A stretch of 64,000 bases of DNA from NCBI RefSeq assembly GCF_019175285.1, contig NC_056527.1:117209343-117273342 (forward strand), written 5' to 3'. This DNA is from Sceloporus undulatus. Taxonomy: Eukaryota; Chordata; Lepidosauria; Squamata; Phrynosomatidae. Each line of letters starts with the position of its first letter. Within the stretch, counting starts at the first letter, position 1. The notes beneath the pieces were generated by a model that was not told the DNA's origin, did not search any database, and was given only the letters and a program-made list of their open reading frames with translations. A program made the position numbers and the translations under genes. Shown here piece by piece: positions 1 through 20,438 of this stretch.

Positions 1-138
1 GGCAGGAGAGGACATAATGTATTTCAGGTTTAAGTAGCCCATTCCACCTTTCCTTCAGGAAATGGCATGCATGGTTCTCTCTGCTTTATTCCTCACAACC
101 CTCCTGTGAGGTAGGTCAGGCTGTGTGTGGGAGAGGGG

Positions 139-395
139 GGGTGCATCTACACTGTAGAAATAATGCAGTTTGACACCAGTTTAACTGCCATGACTCCATC
201 CAGCCACTTTGAGTCCCTCTGTTGGGAGAAAGGCAGGATATAATAGTAGCAATAATAATAATCCTACCAAATCCTGGGATCTGTGGTTTGGTGCAGCACC
301 GGCACTCTTTGGCAAAGAAGACTAAAGACCTTGCAATACTGTACTTCATATCCTAAGGTTGCACAGAATGGAGCTACAATATTTAAAGCTGCAAC
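139..395 (+). mobile_element. Fold-back MITE copy split by an L2-type tail
   Basis: The left terminal repeat (gggtgcatctacactgtag) starts at 139. The element is interrupted at about 205-264 by a LINE tail (gggagaaaggcaggatataa then aat repeats) and resumes with aaatcctgggatctgtggtt. The right terminus is lost. Confidence 0.6.
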
Positions 396-414
396 ACTTT
401 CCAGTGAATTTCAG

Positions 415-497
415 GAATTAGTGGTGGGACTCGAACCTGGACCTCCCAAACTCCATTGGTCCATTGCTTTAACCACTGTGCCACACTGTCTTGGCTT
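415..497 (-). repeat. tRNA-derived SINE head fragment
   Basis: Read on the minus strand it shows an A-box-like ggcacagtggttaaag and a B-box-like ggttcgagtcc. It is truncated and is not a tRNA gene. Confidence 0.5.
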
Positions 498-790
498 TGT
501 ATGAGGAATAGCACAGCTCTCATCGTCACCTCCTCCAAGGAAAGGATGAAGGCACTTGGCGGCTGTGTTCTTTTGGCTCCTTCCCAAGCTTATCAGCCTG
601 CTAGTCTTTCTTATCAATCTTGGCAAGGGCTCAGAAATGGAATAGACACTAAACATTTTTTAGAAATAAAACAACTGCAAACAAGCAAACAGCGCAGTCG
701 CTTAAAGCCCTGACCGAATAGGAGAAGGATCCAGGGAGAGACTGGGCAGGGCAGGGTAATGGTTAGAGCCCAGGCTGGGATGAGGATGCT

Positions 791-985
791 GTGGATTCAC
801 AGTATTATAACAGTATTATTCCACTTTAACTACCATGGCAACATCCTATGGAATCCTGGGGTTTATGGTTTGAGGAGCTTTCCAGCTGAGAATCCTAAAC
901 AGCTCTCCCTAAACTACAAATCCCAGGATTCCACAGGATGGAACCATGGCAGTTTAAGGCGGAATCAAAGTATTAGAATTCTGTA
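791..985 (+). mobile_element. Diverged fold-back MITE
   Basis: Inverted arms containing aatcctggggtttatggttt and caaatcccaggattcca, with poorly preserved ends. Confidence 0.5.
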
Positions 986-999
986 ATGTGAATGACCAT

Positions 1000-1720
1000 T
1001 GTGGCGGGGCAAAACCAGGGTGTGCCCACCTCAGATTGCCAGCCAATTTGGCACTGCTGCGGGTGATTGTTTGTGCTGCCAAGAGTGGGATTTGTTGTAG
1101 CCGTTGCCTGGTTTTAAAAAAGGAAAAAAGTAAGAGTGCGTCTATTTTAAGGCCTGCCCCACCCCTTTGGCCGCCGCAGCGCTCTGTGAAATCTGAAATC
1201 TAAATATAATTACCGGGATTGGATTGGCAAAGAACGACAAATCCTTTTGCTATTTCAAGACCTGGGAAGCGTTTCCTGGCTTGGCCGCTGAAATGTCACC
1301 ATGTTCCGCTTTTGGGGTGTCCATTTTCAGGGGTCCTTTCCCTGCCCCTTTTCCCTTCCTCTCCATTCTCGACAATCTGACAACCCTTGAGGAATGGAAA
1401 TGCAGGAAAATGTATTGCAGAACCCTCCCGTCTCCCTGGACCTTCCGTCTCTGACCTCAGGACAGCAGTCCTGGAACAAAAGAAAACAAAGCTACAAAGG
1501 AAGAGTGGAAAGAGAAACAGCTGAATTGGAACAGAGCCACAAACACCGATCCCCAAACTGTGGGTTACACAGAGACAATGGCTTCCTGGCACACTATATA
1601 TTATAAAACTAGTTAACATCCCAGCTCTTTGCCAATTTATCACATCTCCTTTCTGGTTCCCAGCCTGCACCCACTTCTATAACTCCCTCCATCAACCCTG
1701 GTCTTAGGCAACAGCTGCCT
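1000..1720. other. Repeat-poor stretch without a recognised gene
   Basis: No coding domain or repeat family was recognised here. An inverted CCAAT box occurs near 1218. It may simply be unique intergenic DNA upstream of BCL6B. Confidence 0.3.
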
Positions 1721-1859
1721 TTGTCCATCAACAAATTGAACTTGTCATCCCATTGCCATATCCACAAATTTTGCATTTCTATGGCTATTCATGTTGTTGT
1801 TGTTTACTGCCCTGGAATCACCTCAACTCATGGGGACCCTGTGGATGAGACATCTTCAA

Positions 1860-2374
1860 GGCCCCATTCCCACTTACATTTCAACCGCTTTGTGATTTGC
1901 CTTTGCTCCGTGTCGGTGAATGAATTCCAAAAGGTCCATTGTTCCCACTATGAAAGGAGATCTTTTCATTATCCCCTTCTAATCGTTTCTTTTTGGCACA
2001 ATTGTCATCCTCACTAGTTTGCGCCACTTCAAAATGCATGTCAATCATCTGCGCATCATCGGTGACGTAAGCGGCAGCCTGGCCTGGGAACTATACTTTT
2101 TTTATTAAAAATTGATATAAAATTCAATTCATTGGTTTTGCAACTACTTCCCTCACTGAGCTGCCATCGTTCCCACTTGTTGAACATGCTTCGGAATCAA
2201 CTTTTTTCAAAAGAACCACCAAAGAACTAGTGTCAGGAAAGAGCAGGTTTTTTGTGTTTGCCTCACTTCATCGCAATGGAAACCGATTACAGGATCGGAA
2301 CTGGTTTCAAATGGGAACGTGGGTCATATAATCCAATCAGCAATTTGCTTTAAATCATAGTGGGAATCCAGCCC
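1860..2374. mobile_element. Non-autonomous DNA element, ggcc-cattcccac termini
   Basis: The left end ggccccattcccacttac and right end tagtgggaatccagccc are imperfect inverted repeats. It is a long relative of the ~400-bp elements at 20439 and 24372. Confidence 0.45.
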
Positions 2375-2379
2375 AAGAC

Positions 2380-3740
2380 TCCTCCACTGCTCTGCTCAGG
2401 TCCTGCAAATGCATACTTGTGACCTCCTTAACGGAGTCCATCCATCTAGCATGTGACCTTCCTCTCTTTCTGCTTCACCTTTCCTAGCATTATTGTCTTT
2501 TCCAATGATTCATATCTTTTCATGATGTGGCCAATGTGGTTTGTCATAATGTGGACTATGGTGACAGATTCATCATCCTGCCTTTCTGGGAGATTGCAGG
2601 CCTGATCTGTTCTAGGACCCATTTGTTTGTCTTTTTGGCCACCCATGATATCCTCTGCACTCTTCTCCAGCACCACATCGCCAACGAATGGATTTGCTTC
2701 TTCTCTGCTTTCCTCACTGTCCAGCCCTCACATCCATCCATGGTGGTGGGGAATATCATGACTTGGACAATTCTGACTCTCATGCTCAGTTGTATATCTT
2801 TACACTTTTAAGATCTTTAGGAAACCATGCCCTATGAGAAATGATTTCGGGAGCTGGGGATGTTTAGCCTGGAGAAGAGAAGGTTAAGAGGTGATATGAT
2901 AGCCCTGTTTAAATATTTGAAGGGATGTCATACTGTATTCAGGAGGGATGTTTTCTGCTGCTCCAGAGAACAGGACCCAGAACAATGGATGCAAGCGATA
3001 GGAAAAGAGATTCCAGCTCAACATTAGGAGGAACTTCCTGACAGTGAGGGCTGTTCGACAGTGGAACACACTCCATCCTCGGAGTGGAGTGGAGTCTCCT
3101 TCGTCGGAGATGTTTAAGCAGAGGCTGGATGGCCATCTGTCAGGGATGCTTTGATTGAGATTTCCTGCATGGCAGAATGGGGCTGGACTGGATGGCCCTT
3201 GCAGTCTCTTCCAACTCTATGATTCTATGATCCTATGATCTTATCTATTTCTTTCATGGCTGCCCTTCCCATGCCCAGTTTTCTTATTTCTTGACTCCAG
3301 TCTCTGTTCTGGTTGATGTTTGATCCAAGGCACGGGAACTCTATTAACTATTTCAATTTCCTCTTTGTCTAGCTGGAATTTGATCCTCTGTGGTCATTAT
3401 TTTTCTTTTCTTTATGTTCAGCAGTGCTTTTGCACTCTCTTCTTTGACTTTCCTTAGTAATTGTTCCAAGTCTCTGATATTTTTCACTTCTAGTATGGTG
3501 TCATCCACGTATCTAAGATTGTTGATGTTCCTTCCTCCTGCCTTCACTCCTCCTTCTTCTGAGTCTAAACCTGCTCTTCGTATGATATTTTCTGCATACA
3601 AGTTGAACAAGTAGGGAGATAATATTCAGCCTTGACGGACCCCTTTGCCAAGTGGAAACCATCCTGTTTCTCCATATTCTGTTCTCACTGTAGCTTCTTG
3701 TCCTAAGTATAGATTTCATACAGTCTGGTTATAATGTCCT
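2380..3740 (-). mobile_element. BovB/RTE-type LINE ORF2 fragment, split by a CR1 fragment
   Basis: Minus-strand translation of ~3350-3720 gives reverse-transcriptase text (AGRNINNLRYVDDT, KVKEESAKALLNIKK). That of ~2446-2785 gives the downstream part (DGCEGWTVRKAE, MWCWRRVQRISW, LEKTIMLGK). The two parts are in the right order and are separated by a plus-strand CR1 piece at ~2820-3240. The copy is decayed, with several frame breaks. Confidence 0.8.
2820..3240 (+). mobile_element. CR1 LINE 3' end
   Basis: It starts in the ORF2 C-terminus (gagctggggatgtttagcct) and ends in the CR1 tail repeat (attctatgatcctatgat). It sits inside the minus-strand BovB copy. Confidence 0.85.
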
Positions 3741-3785
3741 TCCTGGGCAACAATTCACTCCATGCATCTGAGGAACTAGACCTAG

Positions 3786-3900
3786 GCTGCATCCGTACTG
3801 CAGAAATGATTTGGTTTGACACCACTTTAATTGCCATGGCTCAATGTTACGGAGTTCTGGGAATTGTAGTTTGATGTGGCACCAGAGCTTTGCTCATGAA
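3786..3900 (+). mobile_element. Left half of a fold-back MITE
   Basis: ggctgcatccgtactgcag start followed by the conserved arm; no right arm was found. Confidence 0.6.
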
Positions 3901-4018
3901 GGTGGCACCTCTTCCTCCACCCCATTGGTACTATTTTCCATTGTGGTGGTGGGTAATACCATGAGTTACCCCACTGGGATGGCACCAGCCCTAGTAATGC
4001 CACTGTGCACAGCATATA

Positions 4019-4690
4019 TTGTCATGGCCAGTCAAGAGCAGGCCGAGGAGGCCGAGGAGGAGGCCATGGCTCCTCACGTGCAAGAGGTGATTGAGCCTAT
4101 ACCAGGTCCCAGTTCTGCCCTGCCAGACCCCCAGCCCTGATCTCCCAGCCTCAGGGGTTGAGGTTCAGCCAGGTTCTAGCTCTGTGGGGTTCCCTCCTGA
4201 GGCTCAGCAGCCTAATGGTGACTCTGTGGAAGAACCTAGCCTGGAGGTTCCTTCCTTTAGGCAGAGGAGAGCTGCGAGTACTTTGTGTGTCGATCCAGGA
4301 GGCTTGCAGAGAGGCAATCTGCAGATAAGCCACAGCTGGCACAAGGGAAGGCGTCTCTCATTTAAGCAGCTGGAGAACGCCGACTCTTTGCCAGAGATTA
4401 TTGCAGAATCCTTCATTGTGATTGCTGTCGGCACTGGCTCCTTGTTTCCTGAACCCTTGTTTGTCTTGAACCTACGACTTTGGAACGAACTGGACTACTG
4501 CTACCTTCTGGCTGCCCTGACCTTGGACCAAACTGACTTCCATGACCTCTGGTATCCTGGCCTTGGCTTTGTTTGTGGCTTGCTTCTCTCGACTCTGGGA
4601 AAGGTCGTAGACTAGTTCCCAGCTCCCTAGTCAGCTCTCTTGCGAGCCATCACTATCAGCGTTGTTTGTGTGTGTGCTGGACGCAGTCCA
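4019..4690. other. Unassigned stretch with a 174-codon open frame
   Basis: An open frame runs 4091-4615 with no recognisable domain. The Cys/Leu-rich tail and the tgtcatggcc start at 4019 are reminiscent of retroelement long terminal repeats, but neither a matching end nor a target duplication was found, so no family is assigned. Confidence 0.25.
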
Positions 4691-4838
4691 GGCCACCCCC
4701 CCCCCCCCGACACCCATCTTGAGGGGAGAGAAGCAGGCAAGAAACAACAGGCCTCTGCCTGCCAAGAAGAAGAGCCCTCCCCCCGACCACCATCTTGAGG
4801 GGAGAGAAGCAGAGTCATGATGTGTTATGTATTGTTAA

Positions 4839-4893
4839 ACTGATATTGGAAACCGCTTTGATCATCCACGGAAAAGCAGTATACAAATAAAGC

Positions 4894-4955
<62 letters not shown>
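4839..4955 (+). repeat. L2-type LINE tail and (TTA)n array
   Basis: The tail text (accgctttgatcatccacgg, then tacaaataaagc) leads into about 60 bp of TTA repeats, which end at the assembly gap. Confidence 0.65.
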
Positions 4956-4965
4956 NNNNNNNNNN
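4956..4965. other. Assembly gap (10 N)
   Basis: Ten undetermined bases directly after the TTA array; the true repeat length here is unknown. Confidence 1.
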
Positions 4966-4975
4966 ATTGTATATG

Positions 4976-5205
4976 CAGTTGGCCCTTCGTATCCACAGAT
5001 TTTTATCCACGAATTCAAGCATCCATTGCTTGAAAATATTGAAAACATATATACATTCCAAAAAACACACCTTAATTTTGCCAAATGTTTATAAGGGACA
5101 CCCTTTTACTATGCCATTGTATTTTGTGGGACTTGAGCATCTATAGATTTTGGTATCTATGGAGAGGCCTGAAACCAAACCCCAGCAGATAACAAGGTCC
5201 CACTG
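4976..5205 (+). mobile_element. Mariner-type MITE (cagttggccc...cccactg)
   Basis: Ends cagttggcccttcgtatcc and aacaaggtcccactg form the terminal inverted repeats; internal gcatccattgcttgaaaata and gtattttgtgggacttgagc are typical of the family. Related copies lie at 42712, 49127, 57029 and 62822. Confidence 0.65.
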
Positions 5206-5286
5206 AATGCTTGCTTTGACTTTATGCCCCAGTTGGGATAATGAAGTTGATGCTTTGCTTGCAGGTGAAAAGACACCAAAGAGCAG

Positions 5287-5446
5287 GCAATCTGATAGAG
5301 TCTCCTTCCTTGGAGGTCTTTAAACAGAGGCTGGATGGCCATCTGTCAGGGATGCTTTGATTTGGATTTCCTGCATGTCAGGGGGTTGGACTGGATGGCC
5401 CTAGTGGTCTCTTCCAACTCTACGATTCTATGATTCTATGATTCTC
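5287..5446 (+). mobile_element. CR1 LINE tail
   Basis: Contains the ORF2 end (cttggaggtctttaaacaga) and the tail cgattctatgattctatgat. Confidence 0.8.
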
Positions 5447-6155
5447 CTGGCCTTGGTAGGGATTTTGAAGCCTTAGAACGGGCACCGAGAAAGCCCCAGT
5501 TGGCTGAGTGACAAAGGAAATGTACTTAAAGAAGACAGGCAGAGGCAGACAGTAGGAATCATGGCGGCGGATGCATGGGTACCATCCACTGCTCCAGCTA
5601 CGTCTTGTCCTTTGGCTCAGTCTCAGTGTTTTGCCAAAGGATCTGGGAAAGGAGGAAATGCTCTCATGCGCACAGGTGCTTCCTTCCACCACCCACACGT
5701 ATCCCTCCACCCGGCAGACACACTGCTGCCCATGGGAGGTGACAATGCAAGGAAGTGAAAGGACAGAACAATAGTCCACCAAGAATGGGTTGTTTGAATG
5801 GGAGACAGCAGAGCAATGGGGGTTGTGGGGGGATATTTTGAAGCAAGATGGTGTGGGGGGGGCAGCCTTAGCCAGAGAACAGAGTTTGCAAATTGCGAAG
5901 GGATGCCAACTTGGGGCATCCGTACCCTGAGCTTTGTAAGGGGGAGCAGGCCAGAGTCATGATAGGGTCGTGAAATGATGTTGAGCTGGAAAGTTTCCGG
6001 ATTTCTTCGCAAGCCAACTGTCCCCCTTCCTGAAAACTCTATAAATACACCCCCCTGAGTTGCCCCCCCCTCTATCCTTCCCCTTACAGCTGAGCCCAAA
6101 CTAAGATAGGAAGGATGTGACTTACATCGTTTCCTTTCCAGTTTGCACCCAATGT

Positions 6156-6357
6156 TATAAAAGGCCCTCCCTGCCCTGACCGGTTTCGAGGCTGGTTCTC
6201 AAGAGCATTGGGTTTCCTAAAGGGACAAGGGGTAGGTAGGTCCCGCTGGGTCCCGGGTCCCATCATCCCCCCCCAGGACCTCACACCTGCTGGCCAGGAA
6301 CAGGCCCTGTCGGGTTGATACATTGGTTTGGCAGACAGTCGTCCCTGCAGGACAGGG
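6156..6357 (+). promoter_or_regulatory. Candidate BCL6B core promoter and non-coding exon 1
   Basis: A TATA box of textbook form (TATAAAAGG) lies at 6156-6164, and a strong splice donor (GTAAGTG) starts at 6358. The stretch ~5880-6360 lacks recognisable repeats, unlike its surroundings. Because the BCL6B start codon sits just after a splice acceptor, an upstream non-coding exon must exist; one of about 170 bp ending at 6357 would fit. A second TATA-like site (TATAAATA) lies near 6040. This is inference only. Confidence 0.3.
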
Positions 6358-6499
6358 GTAAGTGTTCAAGAACTGGGATTCCTAGATCCGCACATAAAGG
6401 ATCTAAAATGGTTTAGTGACAGAAGCCATGAGTTGTCTGTTGTTAGGGAATGTAATACAGGAGACTGGGAGAAGATATTGGGGGGGGGAGACATTTTCG

Positions 6500-7475
6500 C
6501 TGAGTAAGGGATAATATATGAATTTTAAGAGGGATAAATGTAGGGTAGTGGATTTAGGTGGAGAACGTGCGTGGCGTAGTGGTTTGAGTGTCGGACTGTG
6601 ACTCTGGAGACTAGGGTTTGATTCCATGAAACCCACTGGGTGACCTTGAGCAAATCATATACTCTCAGCCCCAGGGGAAGGCAATGGGAAACGTCCTCTG
6701 AAATGTTGTCAAGAAAACCGCATGATGGGTTCGCCTTAGGGTCTCTGTAAGTTGGAAACGGCTTGAAGGCACCCAACAACAACAGGAAGAATGGATTAAA
6801 TATGGCTTGATATCTACTGTACATGGTGTGAAAAGGATACAAGCCGAACATTAGCCAACAGTCTGATGCAGCCGCTAAAAAAGCCAAAGCAATCCTAAGC
6901 TGCATCAATAGGAGTGTAGTGTCTTGATCAAGGAAAATAATAGTACCTCTGTCTTCTGCTTTGGTCAGACCTCCTTTGGACTCTGGTGTCCAGTTCTGGT
7001 CATCACAATTCAAGACAATATTGACAAGCTGGAGTGTGTCTAGAGGAGGGTGACCCAAATGGTGAAGGGTCTGGAAACCAAAATTTGAGGAAGGACTTAG
7101 GGAGTGGGATATGTCTAGCTTGGAGAAGAGAAGACCAAGAGACATGATAGTTATCTTTAAATATTTATTATAAATCTGAAGGGGTGTAATGTAGAGAATG
7201 GGGAGAGCTTGTTTTTTGCTGCCCCAGAGACTAGAACCAATGGATTCAAATGGCAAGAAAAGAGATTGCACCTAAACATCAGGAAGAATTGCTTTATTCT
7301 AAGAACTGTTTGACAGTGGGATAGAGGGAAGGGGCTTCAGAAAGCAGTGGTGAACTTTAAGTAAAGGTTGGATGGCCATCTTTCAGGACTTGAGAATGTT
7401 TTAGTTATATTCCTGCATGACGGAGGGTTGGGACAGATGGCCCCTTTGGACCTTTATAACTCTTATGATTTTGTG
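6500..7475 (+). mobile_element. Old CR1/L3-type LINE fragment with a SINE inside
   Basis: The order gggataaatgtagggtagtg, ggcttgatat, ctggtgtccagttctggtca, tggagaagagaagaccaaga and ggttggatggccatc matches the CR1 ORF2 3' region. A Sauria SINE at 6556-6784 splits it. Heavily diverged. Confidence 0.65.
6556..6784 (+). mobile_element. Sauria SINE, near full length
   Basis: tRNA-like head (gtagtggtttgagtg, gggtttgattcc), conserved middle (acccactgggtgaccttgag) and 3' end cttgaaggcacccaacaaca. Confidence 0.85.
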
Positions 7476-8012
7476 ATGTTTATAAAGTTTTGTATGTTCT
7501 TGCGCTTGTCTCGCATTCATGCATCCTACTCTTTCCTGAAACCTTTGGACAGTAGGTGATGAAAAGATTTGAAATCCTTTGACATTTAAGAGCAACCACC
7601 TAAAACAAGAGTACCATCAGCAACAACAGAGCGACATCCCTGCAGTTCATGAATCAGAACAAAAATAAGCATTGGGCAATAGCTTTTATTAGGATACACA
7701 TATCAGGGAGGACTTGAAATATTCCTCCAGTTTTAAAACGTGGGTCAGTATTAATATGATCCTTTTCTATTTTGTCTCATTGCCAAAATGGAGACCAAAA
7801 GCCAGTCCCACTCCAGCTTGACTCCAGCCCACTCTTCCCCAAAGCCTCCCACCCCAGTGAGAAAAACGCTTCTGGAAGAAGCCAAAAATATACCCTTTTG
7901 AAATTCCCAAAGGCTCCTGCGGCCGCTGAGAAAGTGTGTTCTTTGCTTTTCCCAGCACTGTGTGCAAATGGTCTCATTGAAATGGGAAAGAGGAAAAGAG
8001 GTGGTGAATTAC

Positions 8013-8560
8013 AACCCAGAGGTTCATAGAGTCCTAGAGTCAGAAGAGACCTCCAACAAGGGCCATGCAGTCCAAGCCCCTTCTGCCATGCAGGAACTCA
8101 CAATCAACCCTCCACATCCCAGTCTCTGGACCCATAGAAACCAAGCTCAATATGACTTTCCTTCCAATATTTAAACATGACTATCATGTTACTCCTTAAC
8201 CTTCTTTTGTCCAGGTTAAACATACCCAGCTCCCTAAGCCACTCCTGATAGTGGTTTCCAAGCCTTGGTCGCCCTCCTCTGGAGATGCTCCAGTTTGACC
8301 ATATCCTTTTTGAATTGTGGTGCCCAGAACTGGACACAATATTCCTGGTGAGGCCTGACCAAAGCAGAATGGAGTGGTACTATTACTTCTAGACACTATA
8401 TCCCTATTCATGGAGCCTAGAATTGCATTGGCTTTCTTAGCTGCTGCAACACATTGTTCAACTTGTGATCCACTGAGACTTTTAGATCCCTTTTGCACAT
8501 ATTGCCATCAAGCCAGGTGTCTCCCAGCCAGGTTCAAGGAGGTTAGCCTTGGGACAAGGC
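8013..8560 (-). mobile_element. CR1 LINE fragment
   Basis: Minus-strand ORF2 text, including gaactggacacaatattcct and ccatagaa/tcatagag-type tail at the left edge. Decayed. Confidence 0.75.
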
Positions 8561-8705
8561 TATTGGGGGTAAATGTGTGGTAAGGATATAAATTGAGTTG
8601 TAATCTGAGCAACCACATTGGCTGGGGGATTCTGGGGGCTGAGCTTTTCCAAGCTCCGCTCTGCCATGGCAGCTGGTGGTTTCCCTGTCAAAAGAGTGGT
8701 GAGAT

Positions 8706-8972
8706 GTTGTTGTAGTTTGCCTTCAAGTAATTTTTGACTTATGGTGACTCTCGTTTCCCAATCCTTTGGCCAGCAATAAAATCAAATCCCTTTTGCTGGA
8801 CATACAGGGGGTTTTCTTGGCAAGATTTGTTCAGAGGAGGTTTACCATTGCCTTCCCCTGAGGCTGAGAGAGTGAGACATGCCCAAGTTCACCCAGTGGG
8901 TTTCGTGGCTGAGCTGGGAATCTAACCCTGATCTCCAGAGTTGTAGTTCAACACTCAAATCACTATATCATC
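8706..8972 (-). mobile_element. Sauria SINE carrying a 45-bp extra segment
   Basis: Complement of the SINE from the caacaac end (8706) to the head. At 8761-8805 it holds a segment not found in other copies, which recurs at 9140-9184. Confidence 0.75.
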
Positions 8973-9139
8973 ACCATCAGCATTGTTCTTGTTGTTATTT
9001 ACATGAACTTTATGGATGCTCAGTGATGCAGCAAATGGTACCCAACAGAGAAGCATTCCATCCCTTTTGCTGATGGGGTCCAGCATCCCCTCACAGCCAA
9101 AGGGAGGATTGGACCCCCAGACAAATTCTGCTCAGACCA

Positions 9140-9184
9140 ATCCTTTGGCCAGCAATAAAATCAAACCCCATTTGCTGGACATAC
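9140..9184 (+). repeat. Second copy of a 45-bp segment
   Basis: Same as 8761-8805 with two mismatches, in the same orientation, 379 bp downstream. Confidence 0.85.
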
Positions 9185-9691
9185 TGGGCACCTATATGGT
9201 GAGGCTGATGGAAGAAGCAAACCAAGAAAATGAGAGTGCACAAGGGTGACCCATCTCTCCCCCCCCCCCCCCCCCACCAGCTATGAGAAATGTCCAAGCA
9301 GGCTAGCAACAGAGCAAAATTCACTCCATCCTCCGCTTTCATAACTTTTCCCAGCCTCAAATTGCAAAGTGAATGCAAAACGTCTCTGACAATGTTCCTT
9401 ATACAGCCACTGGATGCCACAAAGAACTCTAGAACCCATCTGCGTGGCATCAGAGGCCCCACTTACTACAGTGATTGTGACCAGAGCATTTTGCATTTGG
9501 AGCAGGAGGAAGTGGGCAACCATGGCATTCTCTTTAAGATCAGGCTTAAGATTTGCTTGTATGAATCTTCATGTGCCATCCCTTCAGATATGTAAAGGCG
9601 GCTTTGCCCCTCTGGCTATGACAGATGGGCTAAAATACCTTCCCCATCCAGACTGTTTTAATGTTATCTGTCTCTCGATTTGCCAGGCATT

Positions 9692-18589
<8,898 letters not shown>

Positions 18590-18805
18590 GCAGAGCGGCA
18601 CTGTCACCAACACCCAAAGCTTGTTCCAAATCTGGGAAATTCCAGCTTCAGATATTGGCAGAAAACATTCCCTCTGCCCTTTGCATTCTGCCCCTTTCAG
18701 TGTCTAGGAAATGAACCTCCATGTTTGGGTTTCAGGCAGTTTTGCCATTTCTGATCCCATGTGGTTTGTTTCATGTGTCGATTTGCTTTTTACACCCTGG
18801 AAATA

Positions 18806-19176
18806 CAGTTGTCCCTCCAAAATCGAAGCATTTAAGAATTTGATTTTTCACAGATTACTGTCTTCCACTGGAAGCTGACCATGGAATCATGCTGGAGGAC
18901 CTAGAAATGACCAGAGGGTACACTTCTCTAGGCATTTCTAGGATCTCCAGCATGAGTTTATGGTCATCTTCTGCTGGAAGGTGATTGTAGAATTACACTG
19001 GAAATGCCTGGAGAAGTGTTCTCTCTTGGCATTTCTATCTTGGTCCTCCAGGGCGATTCTGTGGTCAATGTCCAGCAGAAGATGCCTAGAGAAGCATTCT
19101 CTGAGGTTAAAAATATATTTTCCACTCTCAAAAGGGTTTTTCACCTCTAGCCCCCTTGAAAGGTGTGGGCAGACTG
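18806..19176 (+). mobile_element. Mariner-type MITE with TA duplications
   Basis: cagttgtccctcc left end and gggcagactg right end, each flanked by TA (18804-18805, 19177-19178). Confidence 0.7.
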
Positions 19177-19429
19177 TATTACTTTTATGGACCACAACTT
19201 CCAGAAACCTCCAGCCAACATGGCTCTTGGCTATGCACTTGTGCGACTGTAACTCCTGGAGTTCCCTCAATGTGCATGCTGGCTGGGGATTCTGGGGCTT
19301 GTAATCCACCAAAGGGAACCTTGCTAGCTATGGGGATTCCAGTAGTTGCAGTCTGAAGTTGGATTCCCGCTTCATATTGACACTGAAATGATTCCTGCTG
19401 TGTCAGCAGTAGCACATGGTCAGTCCCAG

Positions 19430-19630
19430 ACTGCATCTGCACTGCAGATTTAAACCACATTAACTGTCATGGCTCAATACAATGGACTCCTAGGATCTGT
19501 AGTTTGTTGTGGCACCACAGCTCTGTGACAGAGAAAGCTAAATATCTCACAAAACTACAAATCCCAGGATTCCATAACATGGTACCATGGCAAAAGCGGT
19601 GCCAAACCTGCAGTGCAGATGCAGCCCCAG
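19430..19630. mobile_element. Fold-back MITE with a matching 3-bp flank
   Basis: gactgcatctgcactgcag to cagtgcagatgcagcc; flanked by cca on both sides. Confidence 0.75.
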
Positions 19631-20153
19631 TGTAAAAGCGATATCCAGAACACATTTTCGCCACTTGTAAAAAGTTCAGACCAAGCTATTATGTTTTCTC
19701 TGAGTGTGCATCCATTTGAACCCTAACTAGGATGCATTCCTAAGTCTAAGCCTGACATGCGTTTTGCTTGTGCAATTGTATAGACAGTGAATTTATACTG
19801 TGCAAAGGCTGAGCAGCATCTTGCTCCCTCTGCTGCCTGCCAGTAACTTTTCCAAGCATTGCATCTCCCCTGATTCAAAAATGTCCACACTTCATCCTCA
19901 CCCACTTGGTAAAATTTACACACCTCAGCAGGTTCTGGATGTTTAAATTAAAATTTGATCTCTGTTCCAGCTTCCAACAAACCGGAAAGATGGAACAGTG
20001 TGGGAGAGGGGGTGCTTTGCCCTCCTCCCCAAAAAAGAAGGGGAGCAGAAAGAGACCAATCCCCACCTTCTTGGCACTGGTGCTCAGGACTGTATCACCA
20101 TAATTGTAAATTCCCCAGGCTTTACCCACTAAGCTATCCTTCCTTCTTGGGGT

Positions 20154-20354
20154 GCATCTACACTGTAGAAATAATGCAGTTTGACACCATTGTAACTGCC
20201 ATGGCTCCTTCCAACAGAATCCTGGGACCTGTAGTTTGGTGAGGCACCAGCACTCTAAAGACCCTTTAAAGTCCCTTGGATTCCACAGGATGGAGCTACA
20301 GCACTTAAAGTGGTGTCAAAGCGCATTATTTCTCCAGTGTAGATGGACCCTTGG
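20154..20354. mobile_element. Fold-back MITE with a matching 3-bp flank
   Basis: gggtgcatctacactgtag to ccagtgtagatggaccc; flanked by ttg on both sides. Confidence 0.75.
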
Positions 20355-20438
20355 AAGCTCCCCAGGAGGCTTTAATGATGCAAAGAGCTCTGCTGGCAGA
20401 GCTGGTGTTTCAGAGGTCTGTAAGGCTCAGCCTGAACC

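Noticed and set aside
415-497. tRNA gene on the - strand
   Set aside because: Box-like motifs belong to a SINE head; no cloverleaf could be formed.
4091-4615. 174-codon open frame as a gene
   Set aside because: No domain, repeat-rich surroundings, weak start context. Possible retroelement terminal-repeat origin was considered, but ends and duplication were not found.
6525-7271. 248-codon open frame on the - strand
   Set aside because: Antisense to a CR1 fragment and a SINE; no domain.
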